This document shows, piece after piece, positions 36,749 through 45,834 of a stretch of 64,000 nt of DNA. The notes below the pieces were generated by a model, which was not told the origin of the DNA, did no database searches, and saw only the letters and a list, made by a program, of their open reading frames with translations. Numbering within the stretch: the first letter of the stretch is position 1; each line of letters starts with the position of its first letter. Origin of the DNA: Vibrio zhanjiangensis (GTDB lineage Bacteria; Pseudomonadota; Gammaproteobacteria; Enterobacterales; Vibrionaceae); NCBI RefSeq assembly GCF_030161235.1, contig NZ_BSPW01000067.1, forward strand, positions 1 through 64,000. The letters are read 5' to 3'. A program made the position numbers and the translations under genes.

Positions 36749-36931
36749 ATGTTACGTAATACAAAGCAACGTGGGGCAGCAGCGATTGAATACGCTATTT
36801 TAGCCGCGGCCATGTCTGTGGTTCTACTCTCATTTGTGGGTGGCAGCGATGGCAAGCTGACAAGAGCAATTGTAGGCGCCTATGACACTGTGATTGAGTC
36901 ACTCGAACAGACTCAAGACTCCGGCAATTAA
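36749..36931 (+). CDS. flp: Flp-type IVb pilin
   Basis: This 60-residue prepilin is the major subunit of the Tad/Flp pilus. The short leader ends at Gly9, and the mature protein begins AAAIEYAILAAA, with the required Glu at mature position +5 followed by Tyr, the Flp hallmark. The hydrophobic helix covers about residues 10-30. TCAGGAG at the ribosome site is well placed. It needs a TadV/CpaA-type prepilin peptidase, which is not found in this locus. Confidence 0.92.
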   Translation: MLRNTKQRGAAAIEYAILAAAMSVVLLSFVGGSDGKLTRAIVGAYDTVIESLEQTQDSGN

Positions 36932-36952
36932 AAAGACAAACAAGGACAAGTC

Positions 36953-37792
36953 ATGACAGCGAAGCGATTGATGTTGGTGTCTATCTTATTGTCAGGGATA
37001 GGGATAGGATTGCTGCTTTTAAACTCACCTAGGCCTCAGTCACCTGAGGCTAACCAAGCTGCAGCGGTGTTTAAGCGAGTTCTGGTTTCAAATCAACATA
37101 TTGAAGCAGGCGATGTGTATAGCACCACCATGTTTCGTTGGCAGGCAGTGCCCCAAAATGAGTTGGATGATTATTTAGATTACATTACAGAAGATGAGCT
37201 TGAGTCTGCTCACCTTTCTACTGGGATTGCGCATATTGCGATTGAGAAAGGTCAGGTAATTAGTTCTGCGGATTTAACACCACCTAGAGGCGGTGTGTCA
37301 CTGGCACTAAAAGTCAGGTCAGGTTATCGAGCTATATCTGTGCCTGTTGATCAAGTCACGGCCAACTCAGGCTTTGTTCAACCGGGAGATAAAGTTGACG
37401 TGTTACTCTTGGCGTCCAAGCTCAGTGAACTGAAAAAGTATGACAATCAGGTTGAAGGCTTATATGTCAGTACCATTGCGCATAATGTGCGTATTCTTGC
37501 TTTCAACAATTTGTCATCATCAGAAGGGTTTCAAGAGCAGCGCAGAGACTACGGCGCTAAAATTCCCGATAACAGCTCAGTCTCCCTTGAAGTTACGCCA
37601 GAGCAAGCAACACAAATTGTTTTAGCCAATCAACTTGGCCGCCTTACTTTGTCTTTGCGCGGTGCTGGAGAACCGAATTTGACCAAACCCGTTAACGCCA
37701 TGATCACTTCGACGCAGCTTAACCCGCAAAGCAAAAAAATCGCACCAGATGTGGATTTGATTGAGCTTCGTCCGAATAACAAAAATAACTAA
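36953..37792 (+). CDS. rcpC: Tad pilus assembly protein RcpC/CpaB
   Basis: This 279-residue periplasmic protein is anchored by one N-terminal helix (about 5-22). It contains an SAF domain (about 40-110, from VLVSNQHIEAGDV) and the RcpC domain with YRAISVPVDQVTANSGFVQPGDKV split across residues about 123-145. RcpC/CpaB is thought to stabilise or gate the secretin of the Tad apparatus. It is 21 bases downstream of flp and 18 bases upstream of the secretin gene. Confidence 0.9.
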   Translation: MTAKRLMLVSILLSGIGIGLLLLNSPRPQSPEANQAAAVFKRVLVSNQHIEAGDVYSTTMFRWQAVPQNELDDYLDYITEDELESAHLSTGIAHIAIEKGQVISSADLTPPRGGVSLALKVRSGYRAISVPVDQVTANSGFVQPGDKVDVLLLASKLSELKKYDNQVEGLYVSTIAHNVRILAFNNLSSSEGFQEQRRDYGAKIPDNSSVSLEVTPEQATQIVLANQLGRLTLSLRGAGEPNLTKPVNAMITSTQLNPQSKKIAPDVDLIELRPNNKNN

Positions 37793-37810
37793 CAATCTCA
37801 GGAACAACCA

Positions 37811-39223
37811 ATGACTACATTACTGCGCTGGTGGGGCTCGTTATTGCTTCCTGGCTTGTTTTTCACATGCTTTTCATGGGCGTCGGCGCTTGAAGTGAAT
37901 ATAAATGAAGCGCAGATGGTGCGTTTGCCCCAAAAGGCAAAATCGATTTTCATTTCTAACACGCATATTGCTGACTATCAGCCAATGACAAATACCAAAT
38001 TAATGGTGTTTGGTAAGCAGGCTGGCACAGCGACAATGACCATTTTGAATGATAAAGAGCAGGTGATTTACAGCAATAAGATCCGTGTTGTTCATGATAC
38101 TCAAGAGTTAGATAGCCTGATTAAAAATCAGTTTCCTGAGGCTTCAGTCAAGACTGAATCCTTGGGTGGAAAGTTATGGCTTAAAGGCTCAGTACCCAGT
38201 CCGGCCATGGCGCACAGCATAGTGAATGTGGCGAAAGGATATCTTTCTCCGATTATTGCTCTGCAAGGCACAAGTGACAATGATTCTTCTCAGTCTGGCG
38301 ACTCGTCAGCTACACAAGTCCAGCCAAGCACAGAAAATAACGATGAATTAATTAATCAACTGCTTGTCACTATGCCAACTCAAGTCAACATACGTGTTCG
38401 TATTGCTGAGGTTTCACGAAATGTCTCCAACAAACTGGGCATAAAGTGGGGCTCGGTCATGGGTGAAGGCAGCAGTGCTGAGAATATGATAGGGAGCTTT
38501 ATGTATAACAAGCCATCTGGAGCCAGCAGTTGGACGAAACCTGATTTTAGCGCTTTGGTCGATGCTTTGGCGTCTACGGGTGATATGTCCATACTAGCAG
38601 AACCTAACTTATCGGCCATTTCCGGTGAAGAAGCGAGCTTTCTTGTTGGTGGAGAAGTGCCCATTCCCCTGATTCAAGGCGATACTGCAAGGGTCGAATA
38701 CCGTCCTTTTGGTGTAAACCTTAATTTTAAACCCATAGTGCTCGGGCCTGATCGCATCAGCTTGAAAGTAGAGCCGGAGGTAAGCAGTGTTTCGGTGGAA
38801 AACCAAGCAGTATTTAATGGCAGTGTATTGCCTTCTTTCACCTCTCGCAGAGCATCAACCACTATCGAGTTAGCAAGCGGACAAAGTTTCGCTCTTGGTG
38901 GCTTACTGCAAAGCAGTGAAATAGAACAGTTACAAAAAGTGCCGGGAATCGGTGATATACCGGTCTTGGGTGCTTTGTTCCGCTCTAACCAATATCTGCG
39001 CCGAGAAACTGAATTGATCATTATTGCTACGGCCTATTTGGTCGAGCCTGTCCGCAGCGATAACTTGACCTTGCCGACAGATACTCTGATCCCACAAAGT
39101 GATTTGGAAAGACTACTGGCATTGCCACGCAAAAAGAGCACCACAAGCACAAGTAGTGGTAACGAGGCCTACACCGACAATCGTAAGCCACGTTTGTTAG
39201 GTGATAATGGATTTTACTACTGA
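37811..39223 (+). CDS. rcpA: Tad pilus secretin RcpA/CpaC
   Basis: This 470-residue outer-membrane secretin forms the pore for the Tad pilus. A signal peptide (about 1-26) precedes the pilus N-domain (NEAQMVRLPQKAKSIFISN) and a BON-like region. The secretin core follows, with VNIRVRIAEVSRNVSNKLG and, near residues 350-400, the conserved ELASGQSFALGGLL and VPGIGDIPVLGALFRS. It overlaps the frame of the next gene but ends before the chosen cpaD start. Confidence 0.92.
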   Translation: MTTLLRWWGSLLLPGLFFTCFSWASALEVNINEAQMVRLPQKAKSIFISNTHIADYQPMTNTKLMVFGKQAGTATMTILNDKEQVIYSNKIRVVHDTQELDSLIKNQFPEASVKTESLGGKLWLKGSVPSPAMAHSIVNVAKGYLSPIIALQGTSDNDSSQSGDSSATQVQPSTENNDELINQLLVTMPTQVNIRVRIAEVSRNVSNKLGIKWGSVMGEGSSAENMIGSFMYNKPSGASSWTKPDFSALVDALASTGDMSILAEPNLSAISGEEASFLVGGEVPIPLIQGDTARVEYRPFGVNLNFKPIVLGPDRISLKVEPEVSSVSVENQAVFNGSVLPSFTSRRASTTIELASGQSFALGGLLQSSEIEQLQKVPGIGDIPVLGALFRSNQYLRRETELIIIATAYLVEPVRSDNLTLPTDTLIPQSDLERLLALPRKKSTTSTSSGNEAYTDNRKPRLLGDNGFYY

Positions 39224-39230
39224 GGTGTAT

Positions 39231-39857
39231 ATGAAACTAAAACTGTTTGTTTTGCCTGTTTTGTTAGTGCTCGGTGGATGCGTGCATGACCGTATCGCTC
39301 GCCAACCCGCTATTGATGTGGTCGCTGTCACCAATAAACTGACGCTTACACTCGATAACAATGAGTTATCTGTTGAGCAAATCCTTAAAGTAGAAGACTT
39401 TATTGCTAAGCGAGGTAATCCCTATGGTTTACGTGTCAAGTTAGTTAGCGATTCCGCTCAAAGGCTCGATCAGATAGAAAAATTGCGGCAAGTCCTACTG
39501 GCGCAGGGCATTGCCAACAACAAAATAACAAATGAGCGTATCAGCGCTGATCAACAAGGCGATGTTCAGGTTATTGTTGAATCATTTCGTGCCAAAGTGG
39601 CTAATTGCGGCGCCAGTAAACTGCCGCCTGTGGTGTTTAATCAATATAGGTCACATCAGGCTTTTGGCTGTACTAACGCTGCGGCTTTGGCTCAAATGGT
39701 CGCCAACCCTAAAGATTTAGTACTTGGTGAAAACTTAGGGCCTGCCAATGGAGAAAAAGCAGTGGCGGTGCTTGATGCCTATATTAGCCCTTCGACCAAC
39801 AGTGATACTGGCCGAGCTACCGCGTCTAATTCCAATATCACAGCAGGTAACGAGTAA
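39231..39857 (+). CDS. cpaD: Tad pilus lipoprotein CpaD
   Basis: This 208-residue lipoprotein has lipidated Cys17 (VLGGCVHD). The C-terminal half carries the CpaD pattern, FGCTNAAALAQMVANPKDL, near residues 144-162. CpaD helps insert or stabilise the secretin. I start at ATG 39231, preceded by TGAGG; the open frame extends ten codons upstream into rcpA. It ends at the first base of the tadZ start codon. Confidence 0.85.
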   Translation: MKLKLFVLPVLLVLGGCVHDRIARQPAIDVVAVTNKLTLTLDNNELSVEQILKVEDFIAKRGNPYGLRVKLVSDSAQRLDQIEKLRQVLLAQGIANNKITNERISADQQGDVQVIVESFRAKVANCGASKLPPVVFNQYRSHQAFGCTNAAALAQMVANPKDLVLGENLGPANGEKAVAVLDAYISPSTNSDTGRATASNSNITAGNE

Positions 39858-41020
39858 TGAACGTCGATAATTTCTCTGTATTGGTTGCTGCCTCTCCTTC
39901 TCTGGATACTTATCACTTAAGCTTGGCTTTCGCTGAGCAAGGGATAACTCAACTGACTCAAGTGTCATTAGAACGCGAGCATATTATTAAAAAAGTCCTA
40001 GCAGATAACTACAAGATCGTGGCTTTAGATGTCGTTGGGATGGCACTTGAAGCTGCTCAAGATTGGGTCAGTGACATCAGTCGCCGCACAGGGTGCAAAG
40101 TGGTGGTTATTGGTGATGATGAGACAATTCCTTACTATCGCAGTGTATGCGCCGCCGGAGCCATTGAATATTTAGTCAATCCCGTTTCTCAACAGGGGCT
40201 CTCCTTGGTGGATTTTCATGGCCAAGCATCGGCGCAATTAAGTGGTCGGCGCGTGTCTGTTGTGGGCAGCAAAGGTGGGGTAGGCACATCGACAATAGTT
40301 GCAAGTTTGGCTCGCACATTAAGCCAGCGACAACATTCAGTGACAGCGGTGGATCTTGACTTTTCTGCAGGCGATCTTGACTTACATTTTGATGTGCAAG
40401 GTAACACGGCATTGGTTGAGATGTTGCAATATCCTGAACGCCTTGAGCCTGTGGTACTAGAGCGCAGTAGCATTCGTGTCGAAGCTAACCTTTCCCTATT
40501 AACGGGCTACCTCGCTTTAGACACTGATCCCTTTTGGCCAGAGAAAGGTGCACTTGAGCATCTGAGCAAATTTTGCCTCTACCATGCCGACTATATGATT
40601 TTTGATATTCCATCATTTTCGTTAAGAGATCAGGTGGGTATGAGTGCACTCAAAAGCTCTGATGTGCGTATCATTGTCGTAGAAACGAGCTTGGCATCCA
40701 TTCGCAACGCAGGGCAGATATTAAGTTCACTATCTTGTGGGGGACATGCCGATCCTAACAAGGTTAACTTGGTGGTCGTCAACCATACCAAATCGGATAA
40801 ATCTTCTTTGCTGACACGTAATGATATTCAGCGAGCTTTGGGCGCAGAAATCGATGTCTCAATCCCATTTGCACCGCTGCATTTTTTGAATAAAAGTGCG
40901 CTGGGTCAGTCAGCGATTAAAGGAAACCGTAAAGTCAGTCGAGCGTTCTCCTTGTTGGCGGATCATGTGGTGGGTATTGAAAGTCCTAGATCCTTTCAGT
41001 TTTGGAAGCGAGGTGCTTGA
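39857..41020 (+). CDS. tadZ: Tad pilus localisation ATPase TadZ/CpaE
   Basis: This 387-residue protein has an N-terminal receiver-like domain without a full acidic pocket (about 1-120) and a ParA/MinD-type ATPase domain with the deviant Walker A GSKGGVGTS at residues 137-145. TadZ/CpaE places the Tad machine in the cell, usually at a pole. Its start overlaps the cpaD stop codon by one base, and its stop overlaps the tadA start (TGATG). Confidence 0.92.
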   Translation: MNVDNFSVLVAASPSLDTYHLSLAFAEQGITQLTQVSLEREHIIKKVLADNYKIVALDVVGMALEAAQDWVSDISRRTGCKVVVIGDDETIPYYRSVCAAGAIEYLVNPVSQQGLSLVDFHGQASAQLSGRRVSVVGSKGGVGTSTIVASLARTLSQRQHSVTAVDLDFSAGDLDLHFDVQGNTALVEMLQYPERLEPVVLERSSIRVEANLSLLTGYLALDTDPFWPEKGALEHLSKFCLYHADYMIFDIPSFSLRDQVGMSALKSSDVRIIVVETSLASIRNAGQILSSLSCGGHADPNKVNLVVVNHTKSDKSSLLTRNDIQRALGAEIDVSIPFAPLHFLNKSALGQSAIKGNRKVSRAFSLLADHVVGIESPRSFQFWKRGA

Positions 41021-42345
41021 TGTTTAAGTCATCTCGGGCAAAAGAAGCGATGAATAATACTCAGCCTCTCACGTCTCATTTGGACCCAATTCGTGAGCAC
41101 TATCAGCTGATTCACTCGAAGGTGGTGAATGCAATTGAGGCAAGTACGGTTGTCAAACTCACTTCAAGTGAGCTTGAGTCACGAATTCTCTCCTTAGTGA
41201 CCGATGTGGTTGCGACCTACCAGCTTCCGCTTGGTCATCGTGAAGTGGCCAAAGTTGTCCAGCAATTAGTTGATGAGCTTTTGGGACTCGGGCCTCTCCA
41301 GCCACTCATTGATGATCCTAGCGTGAGCGATATTATGGTCAATGGGCCAAACGAAGTGTATGTTGAAAAGCTCGGTAGGTTACATAAAACCGCGATTGAA
41401 TTTCGCTCGGAAGAACAACTGCTTAACTTGGCAAGGCGCATTGTTAGTAAAGTGGGTCGACGCATCGATGAAAGCTCACCTTTGGTCGATGCACGTTTGG
41501 AAGATGGTAGCCGTGTTAATGTGATGATACCGCCACTGGCCCTCGATGGTACGTGTATTTCCATCCGTAAATTTAATCATGAAAAACTATCCCTAAGTCA
41601 AATGGCACAAAACGATGTTATGAGTGAGGGGATGATGCGTTTGCTCGATGTCATCGTACGTTGTCGATTGAATGTACTGATTGCTGGGGGAACTGGGGCA
41701 GGCAAGACAACGCTCCTTAATGCGATGTCGTTTAGTATTTCTCCTCATGAGCGCATTATTACTATTGAAGATGCGGCGGAGCTTAAGCTGCAACAACCTC
41801 ATGTTGTACGGGCAGAAACTCGCTGTGAAAATGTTGAAGGACTTCGAGCAATTACCCAGCGAGAGCTGGTTAGGAATGCCTTAAGGATGCGTCCTGATCG
41901 CATCATACTTGGTGAAGTTAGAGGTGAAGAAGCCTTTGAAATGATGCAGGCGATGAATACAGGTCACGATGGGTCTTTATCTACTTTACATGCTAATTCG
42001 CCAACGGATGCCTTAGTCAGAGTTGAAAACATGCTCATGATGGCGCAATCGACGCTGCCTTTGTTTGCTTTGCGGCGGCAGATCGCTGACACGATCGATG
42101 TGATAGTACAGGTCGAAAGGATGCGTGATGGAAAACGTCGTGTGGTTACGATTACTGAAGTGATTGGTATCGAAGCTGAACAATATGTGACCCAAGATCT
42201 CTATCATTTTGATATTGCGGGTGAAGATCATCAAGGAAAAGTGCAGGGCGAATATGTAAGTGCTCGCTGTCTTCCTTCTTTTATGGCCAAAGCCCAATAT
42301 TATCAGCTGGATTCTCAACTGCGTTTGGCGATGGGGTTAGCGTGA
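41020..42345 (+). CDS. tadA: Tad pilus secretion ATPase TadA/CpaF
   Basis: This 441-residue hexameric ATPase of the VirB11/PulE superfamily powers Flp pilus extension and retraction. Walker A is GGTGAGKT at residues 223-230, the Asp box and Walker B lie in IITIEDAAELKL and DRIILGEVRGEEAFEMM, and the His box is GHDGSLSTLHANSP. The start is the ATG at 41020, within the tadZ stop codon. All catalytic motifs are intact. Confidence 0.95.
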   Translation: MFKSSRAKEAMNNTQPLTSHLDPIREHYQLIHSKVVNAIEASTVVKLTSSELESRILSLVTDVVATYQLPLGHREVAKVVQQLVDELLGLGPLQPLIDDPSVSDIMVNGPNEVYVEKLGRLHKTAIEFRSEEQLLNLARRIVSKVGRRIDESSPLVDARLEDGSRVNVMIPPLALDGTCISIRKFNHEKLSLSQMAQNDVMSEGMMRLLDVIVRCRLNVLIAGGTGAGKTTLLNAMSFSISPHERIITIEDAAELKLQQPHVVRAETRCENVEGLRAITQRELVRNALRMRPDRIILGEVRGEEAFEMMQAMNTGHDGSLSTLHANSPTDALVRVENMLMMAQSTLPLFALRRQIADTIDVIVQVERMRDGKRRVVTITEVIGIEAEQYVTQDLYHFDIAGEDHQGKVQGEYVSARCLPSFMAKAQYYQLDSQLRLAMGLA

Positions 42346-43250
42346 TGATGATGGTGGGCATTGTTTGGTGTCTATGTATCTTGGTCATGACAGCCCATTA
42401 CTGCATGCTTCGTCGCAGTATTAAAGCAAGGCTAGTAAAGTATATTCCTCAGCCGAGAGCAAGAAGCACAAAAGCGATTGTTAAGCCGCAATATTCGGGA
42501 GGTCGATTGGGTGGGTTTTACCGTCGAACTCAAGCTCTTTTGCATCGTAAAGACAAGCTGATGTTAATGTTTAGCTTTTGCACAATAGCATTTTTGGTAT
42601 TTTGGTGGTTGCCACCTCAAAAATGGTATTGGCAAATTGGTTTGGCATTGTCTTGCGCGATTGGTTTGTTTGGCGCGGTTTTTAGTTTGCGTCGCAGGCA
42701 GCAAGTTGAAGAATTTGAGTGCGGAATCGTTCAGGTGCTTGGGCTGGTTAGTCGAGCGGTGGCGGCTGGTTTATCGGTTCCTCAGGCGATAGAACAGGTA
42801 GCGAATACCCAAGATGGCATCCTAGGACGAGAGTTTACCCTTATTACAGACCACTTGGCGCTTGGGATGCCGCTGCGCCAGACATTGGATCAGGCTTGCA
42901 TTCGTTTACCCTACAGCACTTTTCGATATTTCACGGTGGCACTCGTGCTCAACCAAAGCAATGGTGGGCAATTACGAGATATCTTGCATAATCTGAGCAG
43001 AACAATGCATGACAATCGTGCAATGCGAAAAAAGGTTGCTAGCATTACCTCTGAGCCAAGAATGACGGCGAAATTTCTGTCACTCCTACCCATTTTCCTC
43101 ATTGCAGCAATCGCGTGGATTGATGTGTCGTTATTTGATCTGCTCATCTACAGCGAAAATGGTCAATGGGTCGTTTTGTATTGCTTTATCAGTTTGGTTT
43201 TGGGTGGTTTGAGCCTTCATTCATTAACCAAAAACAGGAAGTTCTCATGA
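42345..43250 (+). CDS. tadB: Tad pilus inner-membrane platform protein TadB
   Basis: This 301-residue membrane protein belongs to the GspF/TadB family. It has an N-terminal helix, paired helices around residues 70-110, the cytoplasmic T2SSF domain (about 130-255, with GLVSRAVAAGLSVPQAIEQ), and two C-terminal helices. It probably pairs with TadC as the platform on which TadA acts. The start overlaps the tadA stop as TGATG, with neighbouring ATG codons as alternatives. The end overlaps tadC as ATGA. Confidence 0.9.
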   Translation: MMMVGIVWCLCILVMTAHYCMLRRSIKARLVKYIPQPRARSTKAIVKPQYSGGRLGGFYRRTQALLHRKDKLMLMFSFCTIAFLVFWWLPPQKWYWQIGLALSCAIGLFGAVFSLRRRQQVEEFECGIVQVLGLVSRAVAAGLSVPQAIEQVANTQDGILGREFTLITDHLALGMPLRQTLDQACIRLPYSTFRYFTVALVLNQSNGGQLRDILHNLSRTMHDNRAMRKKVASITSEPRMTAKFLSLLPIFLIAAIAWIDVSLFDLLIYSENGQWVVLYCFISLVLGGLSLHSLTKNRKFS

Positions 43251-44101
43251 TCCTAGTGCTAGCGACTTCTCTTATTGTTATTGGTGTTCTCAGTTCCATG
43301 GTGTGCTTTTATTGGGCACGGCAGCAAGACGTTGTTCAGCGCCGCCTTGCTCAGGTCAGTTGCATTTCCTTATCAGCTCATCGACACACGAACAGATGGC
43401 GCTGGAAATCCGATCCATCTCGTCGCAAACAGTTATCTTTGATTGGATTTAATCATGACTATGCTGAGACCCAGTTTGTTGTGTTTAGGTTTGCTTTCAT
43501 GTTTCTAGGGGCATGGATCTGGTTTATGTTGAGAGATTTGAATGGGGCTGTGGGCGATATTGCTCAATGCATTGCGATATCAATAGTCGTGGGAATTTTG
43601 CTTGATCGCCTATTACAAATGTGGGTAGAACGCGTTCGCTGTCAAATAGCGAGAGTAACGCCTGACGCCCTTGATTTAATGGTTGTTTGTGTTGCATCTG
43701 GATTGACTTTGGAAAAAGCATTTCGCGTTGTGGGCGAGGAGATGGCTACGGTTTCGCCTGCACTTTCTCGTCAGTGGTGCCAGACAGCGACCGAAATGGC
43801 GCTACTTGATTCTCCGCTGCAAGCTCTCGCCAATTTAGACGATAGATTGGCGCTTTCGGATATCAATAATATGGTGGTAACCATGTCTCAAGCGCTGAAA
43901 TTTGGGACTCCATTATCACAGGCGTTGAGCCTAATGGCGGCAGACAGTCGTCACTATCAATTGTTAGAACTCGAAGAGTGGGCGGGAAAAATCCCGGCAA
44001 AAATGTCGTTTCCGCTTGTGGTTTTGATCATGTTGCCTGTGGTGGTGATGATCGTTGCTCCTGTTGTATTAAGCCTGTTTGAAACATTGGAGAGATTATG
44101 A
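43247..44101 (+). CDS. tadC: Tad pilus inner-membrane platform protein TadC
   Basis: This 284-residue protein is the second GspF-type platform component. Helices lie near residues 3-22, 80-100, 110-130 and 255-278, with the cytoplasmic T2SSF segment (DALDLMVVCVASGLTLEKAF) between. The ATG at 43247 overlaps the tadB stop (ATGA) and follows AGGAAG. The longer open frame starting at 43166 lies inside tadB and is not used. Its stop overlaps tadD by four bases. Confidence 0.9.
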   Translation: MILVLATSLIVIGVLSSMVCFYWARQQDVVQRRLAQVSCISLSAHRHTNRWRWKSDPSRRKQLSLIGFNHDYAETQFVVFRFAFMFLGAWIWFMLRDLNGAVGDIAQCIAISIVVGILLDRLLQMWVERVRCQIARVTPDALDLMVVCVASGLTLEKAFRVVGEEMATVSPALSRQWCQTATEMALLDSPLQALANLDDRLALSDINNMVVTMSQALKFGTPLSQALSLMAADSRHYQLLELEEWAGKIPAKMSFPLVVLIMLPVVVMIVAPVVLSLFETLERL

Positions 44102-44826
44102 AGTCATCATTAATAATCTTATGCCTAGTCACCTTGATTGTCGGTTGCCAGTCAACCGAAATACCGCCCATTGATCAAGATTTACAGCTTGCGCAGACGG
44201 CACTGACAAATGGTCATGCTGACAATGCCTTAGAGATATACAAGCAAAAGCTCAAGCAAAATCCAAGTGACGCTCAGCTACTGTTTTTGGCTGGCAGTGC
44301 GTGTAACCAAGCTGCACGTTATGATGAAGCTTTGCATTATCTCAACAAAGGCAGTGCCTTGGCTCCCTCTTCAGAATTTGATCGAGAATTGGGCCGAGCA
44401 TATCTTGCTTTAGGTAATATTCAAGCCGCGACAGACAGCCTGCGTAAGGCCGTTGATAATAATAATAAGGATGATGTTGCTCTGAATAGTTTAGGGGTGA
44501 CTTACTCTCTGCAAAAAAACTATCTAAAGGCGCGTGACGCTTTTCAACAGGCAATAAACCTTCGTCCAGATAGCTTAGAGTATCGCAATAATCTCGCCTT
44601 GGGATGGCTTTTAGAGGGGAAAGCCGAACACAGCATTCAAATTTTGTATCCTATTTATATGCGGGGTGAGGCAACGAGTAAGATTCGGCTTAATCTGGCG
44701 TTATCTTATGCCGCCAATGGCAAGCTGGATGCGGCGAAAACGATAGCGATGGGGGAACTCAGTCAATCAGAGTTAGAGCCCACGCTCGCCTACTATCAGA
44801 CTCTCGCTGAGAAGGGAATTGACTGA
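44098..44826 (+). CDS. tadD: Tad pilus TPR lipoprotein TadD
   Basis: This 242-residue lipoprotein has lipidated Cys17 (IVGCQST) and at least four tetratricopeptide repeats (about 28-200), for example DALEIYKQKL-type and YLKARDAFQQAINLRPDS. TadD acts as a pilotin or scaffold for assembly of the Tad secretin. Its start overlaps tadC and its stop overlaps tadE by one base, so translation is coupled. Confidence 0.9.
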   Translation: MKSSLIILCLVTLIVGCQSTEIPPIDQDLQLAQTALTNGHADNALEIYKQKLKQNPSDAQLLFLAGSACNQAARYDEALHYLNKGSALAPSSEFDRELGRAYLALGNIQAATDSLRKAVDNNNKDDVALNSLGVTYSLQKNYLKARDAFQQAINLRPDSLEYRNNLALGWLLEGKAEHSIQILYPIYMRGEATSKIRLNLALSYAANGKLDAAKTIAMGELSQSELEPTLAYYQTLAEKGID

Positions 44827-45260
44827 TGACATTTCGCAGTCAGTCAGGCAGCCAGACCATTGAGTTTGCCATGGTGATTTTACCTCTAATGATGGTTGTG
44901 TTAGTTGTCTTTGAGGTTGTCCGGTTGATGTGGGTAACTATGGTGTTTGAATCTGCGGTGATGTCAGCGGTTCGTAGCGTTCGGACTATGGTTCCCTCTG
45001 CGATTGTAGAGGAGCAAATACGCACACATATTGCTGAATTTCCTTTGTTGACTCTGGAAAATATTCAAGTCGATACACCGCGTTATGCCGATAGCGTGGC
45101 ATCTTTGGCTTCGCAGCAGTGGGTGAGTGCACAGTATGCTGTGGTTGCCGAATATCACATCCATTATCAATTCAGATTTCTTTTGGCTGCAAAGCTGACG
45201 CAAGCTTTTCCTGCGCTCACAACTTTGAGCCGTACTGTAATGGTGAGCTATGATGGCTGA
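44826..45260 (+). CDS. tadE: Tad minor pseudopilin TadE
   Basis: This 144-residue protein has the TadE-type N-terminal segment SGSQTIEFAMVILPLMMV, in which Gln-Thr-Ile-Glu-Phe resembles the prepilin cleavage region, followed by one hydrophobic helix. The C-terminal part is periplasmic. TadE-like pseudopilins are processed by the Tad prepilin peptidase and are needed for pilus production. It overlaps tadF by 11 bases. Confidence 0.88.
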   Translation: MTFRSQSGSQTIEFAMVILPLMMVVLVVFEVVRLMWVTMVFESAVMSAVRSVRTMVPSAIVEEQIRTHIAEFPLLTLENIQVDTPRYADSVASLASQQWVSAQYAVVAEYHIHYQFRFLLAAKLTQAFPALTTLSRTVMVSYDG

Positions 45261-45834
45261 CTTTTGCAAATGTCGACCCAGCAAACAATGCGGTGCGGCG
45301 GTAATCGAATTTCCTTTGATGGTTCTCGGGCTGCTTGTGCTGATATTAGGGCTGTTCGCCGTCTACAAAATCTTGTATCTGCAAACTCGCTTAGACAGTA
45401 CCGCATACTCCTTGGTGAGCGCGGCATCCCGAGCCTTAGTAGCAAATGGACATGTAAAAAGTTACCACCAAGATAGCGCAGAGCACTTAATGGTTTTGGC
45501 AAAGCCCTCAATGCCTGCAGAACTGGATCTCAGTAAATTGGGTTTAGTGCTGGAAATGCGGTTTTTTACTGAAGATCAAGCTGAAGTCATTACGCAGAGA
45601 GCGGGGAATGAGTGCCAAATTGAAAAGCCAATAGAGTCACTGGCTGAGCTTGCTCCAACTAGCCACAGTAGAGTTGCCTCTCTTGAAGGCAAAACGGCCA
45701 ATCTGTATCAGGTGACGGTGTGTGTTTCTCAACCTCTAGAATCTGTGAGCCCTATTTTAAAATGGTTGGAGTTACCATTTCCCACCAAGCTTCAAAGTCA
45801 AGCGGTTGCTATTGGGAGAAGATACAGTGCGTAG
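45250..45834 (+). CDS. tadF: Tad minor pseudopilin TadF
   Basis: This 194-residue protein has a pseudopilin-type N-terminus, CGAAVIEFPLMVLGLLVL (about residues 14-31), and a periplasmic remainder with several Cys. It fits TadF by position between tadE and tadG and by fold type. Two adjacent ATG codons (45250 and 45253) could start it, and both overlap the end of tadE. Its 3' end overlaps the tadG start by eight bases. Confidence 0.85.
   Translation: MMADFCKCRPSKQCGAAVIEFPLMVLGLLVLILGLFAVYKILYLQTRLDSTAYSLVSAASRALVANGHVKSYHQDSAEHLMVLAKPSMPAELDLSKLGLVLEMRFFTEDQAEVITQRAGNECQIEKPIESLAELAPTSHSRVASLEGKTANLYQVTVCVSQPLESVSPILKWLELPFPTKLQSQAVAIGRRYSA

Noticed and set aside
43166..43246. Upstream extension of tadC
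   Set aside because: It lies inside tadB; the ATG at 43247 with AGGAAG and an ATGA overlap explains the gene better.
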